Source: Crocodylus rhombifer (Eukaryota; Chordata; Crocodylia; Crocodylidae). From it: a stretch of DNA of 64,000 nucleotides. Both the position numbers and the translations under genes were made by a program. The notes beneath the pieces are model-generated. The model saw only the letters and a program-made list of their open reading frames with translations, searched no databases and was not told the DNA's origin. Of the stretch, positions 44,818 through 55,106 are shown piece by piece (positions within the stretch are counted from its first letter, which is position 1; every line of letters begins with the position of its first letter). The DNA is taken from assembly GCA_038503035.1 (NCBI GenBank), contig JAVSML010000049.1, positions 62,001-126,000 on the forward strand, in the 5' to 3' direction.

Positions 44818-46356
44818 CAGGGATGGGCAAAATACAACCCGTGGGCTGGATCCAGCCCACCAGGTGACTTCATTCAGCCTGCAGGTATGTGTCTAGCAAT
44901 TCACTGTATATGGCCTGGCCCTGGGGTGCCACTGCTGTGCTTGCATGGGGCCAAGTCCCAATCACTCCCATGGGGGCAGTGCACACTGTGCTCTCACCCT
45001 TGGCTGTAGGACAGTCCTGACCCCAGGTCTGTAGGTAGAGAAATGGTGGTGAGTGGGTGTGGAAGTGAGTAGCAGGCAGGAGTGAAGGTAGGGAAGCAGC
45101 AGGGAAATGGCAACAGCAGCAGTGGGCATGTATGGGGAAAGTGGTGGGGGTGGCGCCAGGCAGGCAGGGGAGTGGGGGCAGTGGCTGTGGGAGTGAAGTG
45201 GCAGCTGGACTGGAGTGTGGGACCTGCACCAGTGCCCTGGGTCTAGGGCCAGTGTGGGGTTCAGGGAAGGGAGGCATGAGCCTGGAGCCTGGGCTGGCAG
45301 GGTCTGCCTGGCTTCATTGTACAGGGCTCCCTGGGACCTACATGCCTCCAGGGGCAGCTTTACATGATGGAGCTAGCAGCCCGGCCCCACTAACTGCCAT
45401 GTCCAGGTCATGGGGAAAGGTGGGGAGTTCTCTGCTATGGAGATGGGATGGCTACACCCCTCTACCTGCCACTCCAGCTGAGCCTCAAGGCCTGCACCAC
45501 CAGCTTCAGTATGTAGGGCTCCTCCCCAGTGGTGAGGGGCTTGGGAATCTGAGCCCTGTGCAATGGATCCAGTGGCCCAACCTTGTGCAGTCCTTGGGCT
45601 TGCCCAGACCACTCACCACTGGGGGGCTCTACCTGTCACAGGCCATGAGCACCCCAACAGTCTGCTGCCTGGTTCTGCCACTGCCAGCAAGAACTGTGCA
45701 CAATGGGTGAGGTGCAGCATGTGAGTGGGGTTTGTTTGTAGGGGGGTCTTTACATTCACACCTGACCATACACATGCACCTACACCCCCACACACACCCA
45801 GTCACTTTCCCCTTCCACACACCCCACAACCCTCCACACCCATATCCCCCCACAAGCCCCATACCCACCCCCACACATCCACAAACACCTCATACCCACC
45901 CTCACAACCCCTACAAACCCTGTGCACACAGCCACAGCTCCCCCACAAACCCCATACCAATCCACCCTCACCCTCTCGCCCCTCCCCCCCACAATATACA
46001 AGAGGGAGACTTCATTTTGATCTATTATGCAATAACTTCTATGTACACTATGCAAACCGGGACAGAAATATTTTTTTGAAATAACATTAAAATGTTATTG
46101 TAGATATTTGATTTTCAGTATATAATTTGTTTTTTTTCTGATTCCAAGATGGCAAACCCCCTTCCCAGAAGGAGTACTTTTTGGGGCAAGGGGAGGGACT
46201 TCTGGTTGGAAAGGTCAGCGGTTAGGGGCAGGACTTCCTGGTCCCAAGATGATGAGCAGGGGGCAGGGCATCTGTCAAGGGGTGGGGCTACCCTTGCAGC
46301 CCTCAGCTCACCAAACTCATTAAGCAGCCCTCCAGCCAAAATAAGCACCCACCCCG
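44818..46356. mobile_element. hAT non-autonomous element (family 5), 1539 bp, copy A, perfect target duplication
   Basis: Perfect 8-bp flanking repeats GTCTAAAG at 44810-44817 and 46357-46364 define the ends exactly. The left terminus is CAGGGATGGGCAA; the right terminus reverse-complemented is CGGGGTGGGTGC. The first 60 bp have the CCCGTGGGCTGGATCCAGCC palindromic style common in hAT ends. The middle is GC-rich, and a C/A-rich strand (about 45760-45990) gives long meaningless frames. The right quarter matches copy B at 27942-29477. The transposase is absent, so movement must have relied on an enzyme supplied in trans. Confidence 0.9.
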
Positions 46357-46364
46357 GTCTAAAG

Positions 46365-47017
46365 TGTATTCTGGGGTGTTTGCAAAATCATAAATGTTTG
46401 CAATCAGATTCCAGTCAACAGAACCTGTTAAGCAGTTCACTGGCTCAGGACTTAATACTGTGTTAAAAGTTATAGATATATTTGGGACTGCTGAACACTG
46501 TAGGTTTTAAATATTAAACCAAATGTTAATACTGGAAGACTGGTAAACAAAGACTAACAAACTCATGTGAAAAGGATACACCAGTTAAACATTGGCATAA
46601 AATTGTTTCAACTGACAAGAGTTATTTCATGATATTAAGACACTTAAGAAAATAGGCACAGACTTACAAAATAAAGACTAGAATACTATGTGAGCAAAAC
46701 TGTTCTTGAAAACAAGAAGGGTGATTTTCAATGCTATTTCTTGATAACAGACAAACTATAAAGCCTTAACTTTCCTTTTTGTGGGTGTTAAAAAAGACAC
46801 AGCTTCACAGGCATTAATGAATATTTCAAACAATGCTGTGTTTGTACTTGTGACAGTGGTTGCAGGTTCAAGACTTCAGTTCTCTGGAGCTCTCTTGTGT
46901 AATGACAGTGTTTGATTCCAGTTATACTACCAACTGTGTCTGGAAATGAGTTTGAATTCTGTCAAGATTTATTTCTCCTAAACAGGTTCTGAATCTCTGT
47001 AACTGGAAGCCTGCGTG
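46365..47017. other. Unique sequence, no feature seen
   Basis: AT-rich, no element boundary or coding frame. Confidence 0.4.
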
Positions 47018-47115
47018 TTAGACAAACATTATCGGGATGATCCTGCCATGAGCAGGGTGTGAAACTAGTGTTGTCTTCTGAGGGCCCTTCCATCCCTATA
47101 ATTCCGTTTCATAGA
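47018..47115 (+). mobile_element. CR1-type 3' tail, degraded
   Basis: The order TCGGGATGATCCTGCC, GAGCAGGGTG, then GAGGGCCCTTCCATCCC is the terminal 3' UTR signature of an older CR1 family (GGATGATCCTGCC-...-GGTCCCTTCCAGCCCT). Similar tails lie at 50995-51097 and 54540-54645. Confidence 0.65.
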
Positions 47116-47971
47116 CAGTATGCTTACAGATATACAATAATATGTTATTGTTGTCCTTATGTTGGAGATTGTACAGTTTCCAGAAAATAAGTCCTCCATT
47201 TAGCAAGCCTGATAGCTTTTTTTCTACTGAGGCTTAATGAGAAAGCACTTAAACTCCCATCCCTTTGTTTAAGAATATCTGAAACACCGAAATCACTGCT
47301 TAAACAACAGACCAGTGAGGCAAAGCTATAGTAAATCAGGCTTATGGTTTGAGGGTTTCCTGAATGGAAATTCAGATGCTGGGTTATGTGTCTCCATGAA
47401 TGAGAAATAGAAAAAAGCAAGCAGAAAAAGCAATCAGTCAGAAAAAGCATAGGTAATGTGATCCTGAAAGGAAGCCAAAAGCATCTATTGTCAGGGTGCT
47501 GGCTGGAAAGATGTGGAATGGTCAGCAAGGAAAACATCTCCTGTTGTTTGATTTCTGCTATATTCAGGGAAAGCAGGACTTTGTGTACCTTCTTTATACA
47601 TAAACCAGACTTGACAAAAGCAAACTGGACTCCATCATCAGTTTCTTCTTCTAGTCTTGTAGCAAAACCCCCCATTTTTCTTTTTTTTAAAATTTATTTT
47701 AAAATACATTCCCTCCTCTTCCCCAACCATTTCTGACTTTTTCTCTCCCTCTCTATTCCCTATAGATAAGTATAAGTAAGCTAAGATATAGATAAGATAA
47801 GCTTTAACATTTTATTTTAGGTAGTAAGTTTTTTTTCTCTCTCCCCTCTTTGCAAATAAGTGCCCTGCTATTTTGATATAGATATCCACTGTTTTATAAA
47901 TGATAATTATTATGTTTGTATTGATTTTTTACTGCTTTTATATTGTGTAATTACTGTTTTAGGCCTATATA
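47116..47971. other. Sequence without identified feature
   Basis: A 172-codon frame on the minus strand (47157-47675) is the longest here without repeat resemblance. It has no conserved domain that I can recognise and the opposite strand is also partly open. I leave it uncalled. Confidence 0.35.
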
Positions 47972-48331
47972 TGTAAGTTAGCATAATTCATGTCAAGCCT
48001 CCATCTTATCCCCGGTTGTGTAACTTATGACTCATACTACCCCTCCTATGTAACTTGGTACCTGAATGAATGGGGATGAATGAGGGTGCTTGAGAGACAA
48101 TGGCAGTAGGTCTAAAAATAGCTCCCTCTGAATGACCAAACCTCAACACCAATACCTGGACCAATGACCCAGCCCTTGGAACGACCCTCAGCATTCAAGA
48201 AACAAAAGGTGAGGCAAGCCACCATTGTGCCAAGGCTGCACATGCTCAGTAAGGACACCTGGAGCCCTCTGGAACAGGACTAGTATTGCCTGGACAGGCC
48301 ATCCCCCATAGGAGATCAGAGGTAGTCTGCC

Positions 48332-48340
48332 CCATAAAAA
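48332..48340 (+). promoter_or_regulatory. TATA-like box in the LTR
   Basis: CATAAAAAG, about 320 bp upstream of the AATAAA at 48657, in the position expected for the LTR promoter. Confidence 0.4.
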
Positions 48341-48656
48341 GGGTTAGTGAAGACTGAGTCTTTGGGACGCCCTCTCCATCAGGACCAGCATCATGCCACA
48401 CCACCTATCCACCCAGAGGCACTGCTGGTGACCCCAATCTGGACAATACCTAGTTGACAAAGACCCCTTTCCAGCCTGGATAGATAGCTATCATCCCCCC
48501 ACCCTCTTTTCAACCAAGGACTTGGACTCTGCTTCTCTTCCTTACCTGGACTCCAGCCTCTCCACTGAGTCTCTTTCTACTGCTGCCATTGTGAGTGCTT
48601 GTGTGTATGTGTGTGTGTGTACCAATAACTTCATGGGGCTGTGTAGTGTGTTGTCT

Positions 48657-48662
48657 AATAAA
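48657..48662 (+). terminator. Polyadenylation signal in the LTR
   Basis: AATAAA followed by a GT-rich stretch (TGAGTTGGGTTTTTGTCTG) about 20 bp downstream, the usual cleavage-site context. Confidence 0.45.
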
Positions 48663-49035
48663 CCTGTTATTTGGAAACCCTGAGTTGGGTTTTTGTCTGT
48701 TTTCTGACTGTTTCATCCTTGTTTCTTCCACTTATCTGCCCTCCCAATCTCCCCCCCAATCTCTAAGCTGTCTGCCCGGTTCCAGCCCCAAGCTCCCAGG
48801 TTTCTGCCTCTGTTTCTCCTTCCTGGCTGCCTCCTCCTTGCCACCACTTATCTGCACCCCCCCTCAATATCTCAGCTGTGTTCCTCAGTTTTCAGCCCCA
48901 ATCTACCTTAAGTAACCCCAAGCCTCAGTTCCTCAGCTAGCTTCTCTCTAGTCCACCAGTGCTAATCCTAGTTCTGGCAACTTTCACTCCCTATACTTTA
49001 ACTCTCTTTCTCTCTTGCCTCAACCTTCCCCCAGG

Positions 49036-49370
49036 TACCCCAAGCACACACATACATACATACCATCTAAGTTAGGAACTTACCTATGTGTAGGTGGGTT
49101 GTATGTGTGTGAACTGGTGAGTGTGTGTGTGTCATTATGCGCATGATATATATGTGTCATTGTGCGCATGATATACGAATTAGTGATCTGTGTATGTGCA
49201 CTGAGTGTGCGGGTATGGACAATTGTTTTTTGTCTAACTTTTGGGGTTTATAGTGTATGTGCTTGAATTGGTGATAGGTATGCATGTACCTAGGCTGGTT
49301 TGGATGTGTATGTGCCTGAGTTGGTAGTGTGTATGAATATACATCTACTTGATTTGTGTGTTTGCATATG
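49036..49370. repeat. Degenerate TG/CA-rich low-complexity DNA
   Basis: Runs such as CACACACATACATACATAC and GTGTGTGTGTGTCATT. The 13-bp motif TGCGCATGATATA occurs twice in tandem near 49137 and 49162. Confidence 0.7.
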
Positions 49371-49400
49371 TGCAATTGCATCACACCCTCCTGTCTAACA

Positions 49401-50125
49401 GTGCAATATTGAGATCCTGAGAGTTGGCCTGACCCAACAGGGCAACAGTCTTATAACGAGAATATAGCATGTTATAATCAGGAACAATAAATTAAGAAAT
49501 TCAGAATGAGAGGATCTCTGGGTTATTATGTAAAAAGCAGCACAGGAACATCCTCTTTACCCTTGTACCCTTAGTTAACACCATCATGATAAGAGGACAA
49601 GTTCTTAACATAATATGTATATACCCATTTATTCAGTCTTTAGTTGCCCATTTATGTTGTTCCAGAGGCAGAATGGAACTGGCCTCCTTAAGACTGCCCT
49701 GCATATTTGGGAACTTTAAACTTGGACTAGAACCAGCAGATTGGCTCTAAAAGTGATCATCTTCCTTAAAAACCTGCAACTTGAAGGTGTGTTGGAAATG
49801 CAGAGAGGCAAGAGGTTATATAGACAAAGTACAATCCATCTGGAGGCAGTAGCTTGACTCATGGATTTCTTTATAATTTGGAAGAGGCCCAACCTCTATT
49901 CCTTTGTTTTTGCATTATGAGGGAGACACATTATGTATTCTAAGAAAAAAAATCTTTTCATGCGGATTTGATCAAGAATGCCAAAGTGGTTCAATTTCTT
50001 GAAACAAAACAAAACAAAAATTATGCAGACACAAGCCATTAGATGTAAACCCGTTCATTTTTATACTTACCTGCAACAGAAATCATAAAGATTTACTTTC
50101 TTGAAAAAGTGAAAGACTGATTAAC
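49401..50125. other. Unique sequence, no feature seen
   Basis: AT-rich, with a CAAAA repeat near 50003. No coding signal. Confidence 0.4.
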
Positions 50126-50127
50126 TA

Positions 50128-50704
50128 CAGGCAGTCCTCGGACTTACAACACAATTGGTTCCTGAAAACCACATCTTACGTCAAAACGTTTTAACTTGGA
50201 ACCAGTTTTCCCATAGGAAATAATGTTATAATGGGGGATTGGTTCCTGAACCAAAGTCTGATACGATATTTTCACCAAAAATAACCCAGAATTTTGTACT
50301 CAATGAATTATAAATGAGTAATATAGCTACATTAATGTATTTATATTGTAAATAGCAATCTTATTGATTTGGAAGGACTTCTTTGAAGTGACTTTGGTGG
50401 ACTTTTTGAAGGGTTCTTGGTTGGGCCTTTTGAAGGGTTCTTGGCTGGAGTCTTCTGAGGAGTCTTGGCTTCAGGGTTTTCTGGAGTCTTATCTATTTTC
50501 TTAAAGAAAGTGTCCAAGGAAGTTTGGACAGATGTTCTCCAGGGAGATGGGTGATGCAGCGAACTTGTTCGCTGATGTGGTGTGGTGTTGGATCAAGTAT
50601 TGTAAAGTCAAAACTGATGTCAGAAAGTTGAAACGGTGTCAATTTATAAACATTGTAAGTATGAAACATTGTAACTCAAAACATTGTAAGTCAAGGACTG
50701 CTTG
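50128..50704 (-). mobile_element. Tc1/mariner-type DNA transposon remnant (Tigger/pogo-like), TA target duplication
   Basis: The left end CAGGCAGTCCTCGGACTTAC and the reverse complement of the right end CAAGCAGTCCTTGACTTAC are terminal inverted repeats, flanked by TA at 50126-50127 and 50705-50706. That is the target duplication of Tc1/mariner elements. On the minus strand the interior reads SVQTSLDTFFKKIDKTPENP, followed by a Lys/Pro/Thr-rich tandem of KTPxK/KNPSK units. A T-S-L-D-F-F-K motif near the C-terminus is typical of pogo/Tigger-type transposases. The DDE catalytic core is gone, so this is an internally deleted, non-autonomous copy. Confidence 0.75.
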
Positions 50705-50706
50705 TA

Positions 50707-51097
50707 TTGCAATGTTTGGGACAGAGAATTTTCCCTCCATGGTCAGATTGGTATGGACTGTGAGTTTTTATCTTACCCTGTAGTGGAGCCTGGGGGTAGT
50801 GAATGGAGGGCGAGGGGGTGGCATGGCCCTAGCCTTTGGATCTTTCAAGTGTATTTTAACAATAACAACAAACTCACTGAAGCACAGCATGGGCTGCCTT
50901 GGTCCCCTTGTTTTACCTGTGGCATCTGAGGGTGTCATTTATGCATTGTGGTTGCTTTTCAGGCTTGACTGTGTAGTTTTTCTAACAGGTTAGACAATAG
51001 ATTTGTACAGGATGGTTTGAATAGGGATGATCCTGCCTCATATGCAGGACCTTGGACTAGATGACATGCAGAGGTCCCTTCCAGCCCTATGAGTCTA
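50707..51097 (+). mobile_element. CR1-family 3' UTR and tail
   Basis: Sequence in the order GGGACAGAGAATTTTCCCTCC, GGTCAGATTGGTATGGACTG, CTCACTGAAGCACAGCATGG, GGATGGTTTGAATAGGGATG, then GACATGCAGAGGTCCCTTCC. It ends GCCCTATGAGTCTAAAT. This is the long 3' UTR of an older CR1 family, 5'-truncated. It abuts the right end of the DNA transposon at 50704 exactly. Confidence 0.65.
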
Positions 51098-51379
51098 AAT
51101 ATTTGGACAAAACATTACACACCAATATACTACATAGTTAGAAAGATAAACACTACTTGTAAAGTTGAACAAGACTTGCAATCAACTTATTACTCTATTT
51201 AAAAGAATAGTTTTTTCTTACCCTTAATTCATAAAAGTTCCACCTATTTTCCACCTACTTCCACCTATTTTATTGTCTTCAAACTACTTCAAAAGGTTCG
51301 TTTCTAGTTCTTTCTTACTCTTCCATTGTAAACAATAATGTACACTGGATACACAACCCAGAACTAAGGGGCATATATG
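51098..51379. other. Unique sequence, no feature seen
   Basis: AT-rich, with a local triplicated CCACCTA(T/C)TT motif near 51241-51271. Confidence 0.4.
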
Positions 51380-51560
51380 CATGTGATGGACCTCTGCTCC
51401 CATGCATGCCAATTAGAGATTAAATCAAGCCTGCTGGTGCATGCTAATTAGTGCATTCCGGCAGCCTCCATGTCACGTGTATTTGACACCTCTGCATTTC
51501 CAAATGGCAGCAGGGGCACTTTGACTAAAGGTCATTGAACAAGTATCTATGTTGACTAGA
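51380..51560. mobile_element. MITE (family 1) partial copy
   Basis: Carries the family blocks CCAATTAGAGATTAAATCAA, GTGCATGCTAATTAGTGCAT and AAATGGCAGCAGGGGCACTT found in 139-499. The ends are not resolved. Confidence 0.45.
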
Positions 51561-51631
51561 GAATAATTTAAAAGGAGGTTAATCACCAAATTTGAAAAGA
51601 TACAACAAAAACACTACATGATTGTTTAATA

Positions 51632-51906
51632 CAGAGGTGAGCGACCATAAATTGAGGGGCATGGATAGCAAGATGTGGCCTCCCACAGAATATGGGGCCC
51701 TTGGGCCCTAGCACACATGTTAATTCACATCAGGAGGGCAAAGGAGAGGTGACACAGCTTTGGTCACCCTCCAGCCACTTTGCCCATAAACCTGACATAT
51801 GCTCTAGGTCAAAGCTGAAGCTGGTACTGCTACTGCCATTTCCTTGTGCCCTGAGCTGAATCCAGCCTGCAAGAATATTAAGAAAGCACAATTGATTGTT
51901 CCCCCT
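51632..51906. repeat. Possible degraded hAT-like element
   Basis: The left end CAGAGGTGAGCGACC resembles hAT termini and the interior has GTGGCCTCCCACAG and GAATCCAGCCTGCAAG, similar in style to copies A and B. The right end and target duplication are uncertain. Confidence 0.35.
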
Positions 51907-52089
51907 AACATATGCTAAATATATGGTGTGATTAATGTATAATTTGTATCATAGAAGGTAACATGCCACATATTCAGTCAATTTATAATGTAGAACATCT
52001 CATCTTTGCAGCTGGTTTTCATTGCAGCTTAAATTGAGCATGTGGCAGATGTCTCTGGACTGTGACTTTCTGTGCTTATATACCATCCT

Positions 52090-52490
52090 GATGATCAACT
52101 GGTGATGGAGCTAGGACAAGGACAGCCCTAGGATCTTGTATGCAGGTGCCCTATTCCTGATCCCTGGGATTGAACAGGGGTTAGCCCCATGTACAGACCT
52201 GAGCACTCTCTGCCTAATCACAGGAGGTAGCTTAGAGGCCCCATGTGCCAGACTTGACATTACTCTCCCATCCAATCCCAGGAGGCAGTGTTGAACCCCA
52301 AATCTGGGATCCAGTGCTATTTCGTTGGATGAGGTGGGGGGTAGCACATCAGATCCTAGAGCTGTGACCCAACACTATACCTGCAGGCAGGAGGTGGCCA
52401 GGTCCTGGATTGATATCTGCTCTACGCCAGGAGGCAGCCCTAGGTCTGTCCAGCCCCTGTAAACCTGCACCTCATGAAGCTTAAGCAGGA
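52090..52490. repeat. Locally repetitive GC-richer block
   Basis: CAGGAGGCAG-like and GGGATTGAAC-like motifs recur several times with 60-100 bp spacing, as in a worn tandem repeat or a composite element. No boundary was found. The short ORFs have no known relatives. Confidence 0.3.
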
Positions 52491-52966
52491 TTACATCACG
52501 TGACTTTAAGGTCTGGTCCATCTGTACTGGGAGCCTATGTGCTAGCATCTAAAGCCATGGAGGGAGTCTTTTCAGCTCATGATTTCCCTGTACCAACCCC
52601 TGACACTGCCTGTGGAGCAGCACAATGCATATATAAAATGGCAGGATGTGCAGTTTCTGGAATTGGGGATAAAATGCATCAATATCTCAACTGAGTGACT
52701 AAATTAATGTCAACCAGGGACCTAGATTCTTAGAGATTGTGATCAACAGAGTTCTATGAAAACTGATACAGCTATGTTGATATATACTAATTGAAGACCT
52801 TGTCTTACATATTTATACTCATTTGAAAGAAGCTTTCAAGGACTTAAGCATTCATGAAAAAGAGAAGATATAGCAGATGTTTTGAAAAAACAGCTTCAAG
52901 ACAATCAAAGAGCTACCTCAGCCAGGACACAGAATTAGAAATTCTTCTTGCAAGAGGAATTTATAG

Positions 52967-53710
52967 GGCACTTTTACATGTGCTTCAACACTTTCTGATT
53001 AGAATGCATTTGGGCAGACTCAATTATTGAGTTTGCTGCAGCATTCTAAGCAGAATGCTCCAGCATGCTGCAGTATCTTGTGTTTAAAGCATCCCCATGT
53101 TTCAAAATGGCAGCAGAGGCACTTCGGCTAAAGCTTGTTTGACATAGCTTGTTTGATGCTGAATACACAAGACACTGCAGGGATCCAGGTTGTACCCGTG
53201 TTGGTCTAAGGACATAGGCAGACAAGGTTCTTTGGGTAAATCTGATATTTTTTATTAGACCAACTCAGATAGATGGAAAAGTTCATCTTTGCAAGCTTTT
53301 GGGTGTAAATACCCTTTGTCAGGCTGAGAAAACATCTTCAGTTGGTGTGTGTATTTCCTGAATTGTATGAATAGTAAAGAAGCCAGAGGCTGGTATGCAT
53401 GCAAGAAAGCCAGTCGGTGAAGATGTAAATTGAGGAGTCAGTGGGTGACAACCAGACTGGGGGGGAATGGGAATGAATGTAGCTGATAATAGTGAAGAGG
53501 TACCTGGGAAGTCAGATGTTAAGAAAGTTACAATGTGTCATTAATTGAATGTCTATATTTGGTCCATGATTTTTTGTATCCAGGAGGCTGATGAAGTGAA
53601 GTTCGTAGGCTTGTCTATGAAAGGTGTTTTAATTAGAGTTTTAATTAGAGTGGCTTCTGAGAGACGCTGTACTTAAAATGAGCCTCTACTCATATACAAA
53701 CACCCTTATA
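52967..53710. mobile_element. MITE (family 1) copy, split by a Penelope-like element
   Basis: The left part (52967-53181) starts AGGGCACTTTTACATGTGC and contains GTTTCAAAATGGCAGCAG and TGCTGAATACACAAGACACT. The right part (from about 53624) resumes with TGTTTTAATTAGAG, the next block in the reverse complement of the 139-499 copy. TTTTAATTAGAG is duplicated in tandem at the right junction. The inserted sequence is described separately. Confidence 0.65.
53182..53623 (-). mobile_element. Penelope-like element 3' end, nested in a MITE
   Basis: On the minus strand a degenerate C-terminus, LHFISLLDTKNHGPNIDIQL, matches the region after the GIY-YIG domain of Penelope-like elements (FI-LL-T--P-GLN-D). 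A pyrimidine-rich 3' UTR follows, then GACAAAGGGTATTTACACCC and AAAGCTTGCAAAGATGAAC, ending TTAGACCAACACGGGTACAA. The GACCAACACGG-TAC end is typical of vertebrate copies. It is a different subfamily from the copy at 19004-21250. The 5' part is truncated. Confidence 0.6.
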
Positions 53711-54539
53711 AGTCCCTTGCCCATTTCTTAACCTGAGAAGATCAGTCCATAGACCTGACCAATAGCAGCTCCCTGAATCTTACCCAAATGCCTGAGAAAT
53801 GTTTTCTCAACCTTCAGTGAATGCAGAGGATGAATGTGGATATAAATCTGCTTGAAACTGACACAACTTTGAAAAAAAACTCATTACAAAATAAGAAGAA
53901 AGGCAATCCTTCCTGTAGTGGAGAAATAAAGGGTTAGAGGGAGAAACTGAAAGACAATGCAACACAGGAAAATGGAGACCAGACACAGATTAGATACAGA
54001 TTTCTCCATCCAAAGCTAGGACTAGTAATGAGACTGCAGTCAGCAAAAATATACCAAATACTGCTCAGCAAAAAGAAAGCTTCATCAAATTTTATTTACT
54101 GAGATCAAGTTTTGTATAAATGGTGCCAAGGTAGACTAACTTTATTATATAGCGTTTATTATTTATATGGTAGAAGTGGCTAGAGACCTGAGTCAGGCTG
54201 GTGTCCTGAGTCCTACTGATTGTAGGAACTTGCAGAAGCTGTCTGGATAAAAACATCTAAGTGGGTTGATGGGTGAAAGGAAAGACTGAGAAATTTATGT
54301 CAATATTTAAGATCTTCTTCTGTCCACAGCTTTCTGGAGTCTATGTGGACTTCAGAATAAATGGATATACATAGAACTATAATGCAAACTCAGACAATAT
54401 GAACAGGTCATTCGGAATACAAAAAAAATCCCACTGCCCCACATAGTAGCTTTATCTAGATGCCTCTGAAGTCTTATGTATGGTGAGGGAGAATACAATA
54501 TGAGAATGAAGACATTATAGTATCTCAACCCTTTAAAAT
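53711..54539. other. Unique sequence, no feature seen
   Basis: AT-rich, with no coding or repeat signal. Confidence 0.4.
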
Positions 54540-54645
54540 TTTAGACAAACACTTGTCTGGGATGGTTTACATGGGAATGATCCTACCTTGAACAAAGCAG
54601 GTTGATCTAGATGACTTCCTTTCAGCCCTACTTTTGTATGATCCT
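54540..54645 (+). mobile_element. CR1-type 3' tail, degraded
   Basis: TTAGACAAACACTTGTCTGG, GGGAATGATCCTACCTTG, GGTTGATCTAGATGACTTCC, then TTTCAGCCCTACTTTTGTAT. This is the terminal 3' UTR signature of an older CR1 family. Confidence 0.65.
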
Positions 54646-54678
54646 AATCATGAGTGCACCATATCATATACATGCAAC

Positions 54679-55098
54679 CATGAATGCTGTGTGCCCCCAG
54701 AGACTGGGGGGGCATGGCGACCACCCACAAGTGGCAGCAGTGGTGTCAGTGGCAGGGGCAGGGCGGCGGTGAGAGGGGAGCTCCCATAGGTGGCTGCGGT
54801 GCTGTTGGTGGCGGGGGTGGGCCAAACAGGGAGCTCCCACAGGCAGCTGCAGTGCTGTTGGCAGCTGGGGGGGTATGGCAACCATCTGGAGATGCCCCTG
54901 GTAGTGGTAGCAGCGGCGGCCAGCAGCAGTTGGGGACTGCCTGCAGATGCCACCGGTAGTGTCAGTGGTGAGGCGGGGCGGGTGGTGAGTAGCAACTGCC
55001 CTCAGGTGCTGCCAGCAGCGTCAGCGGTGCTTTTCACAGGGGGTGCACTGCCAAGCTCAGGGGGTGCACCCGTATGCACCCGCTACGCATCACCAGTG
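54679..55098 (+). mobile_element. hAT-type MITE (family 2), 420 bp
   Basis: The right end, reverse-complemented CACTGGTGATGCGTAG, matches the left end of the copy at 11480 (CAGTGGCAATGTGTAG), and the left end CATGAATGCTGTGTGCCCCC matches that copy's right end. The flanks CATGCAAC (54671-54678) and CTTGTAAC (55099-55106) share 6 of 8 positions. The interior has imperfect GGCAGCAGNGGTGNCAGTGG-type tandem units. ORFs through it (up to 161 codons) are GC-rich chance frames on both strands. Confidence 0.65.
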
Positions 55099-55106
55099 CT
55101 TGTAAC

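Larger units (their letters stand above)
47972..49400 (+). mobile_element. Probable solo LTR of an endogenous retrovirus
   Basis: Starts TGTAAGTTAGCATAATTC. A TATA-like CATAAAAAGGG lies at about 48332, followed by a leader-like GTGAAGACTGAGTCTTTGGG, and a polyadenylation signal AATAAA at 48657-48662. A pyrimidine-rich U5-like region follows. This order of signals is that of a retroviral LTR. No gag, pol or env sequence adjoins it, so it is probably a solo LTR. The 3' end is uncertain: CTGTCTAACA at 49391-49400 would give a CA terminus, but an earlier end is possible, and I found no flanking target duplication. Confidence 0.5.

Noticed and set aside
45132..46084. ORFs of 80-192 codons, including His/Pro/Thr-rich ones
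   Set aside because: Inside hAT copy A; His/Pro richness comes from the C/A-rich strand.
47157..47675. 172-codon ORF without repeat resemblance
   Set aside because: No recognised domain and no splice or promoter context. Length alone is weak evidence in this much sequence.
51619..51900. TGATTGTT at 51619-51626 and 51893-51900 as a target duplication
   Set aside because: The sequence immediately inside the two copies does not form terminal inverted repeats, so the match may be chance.
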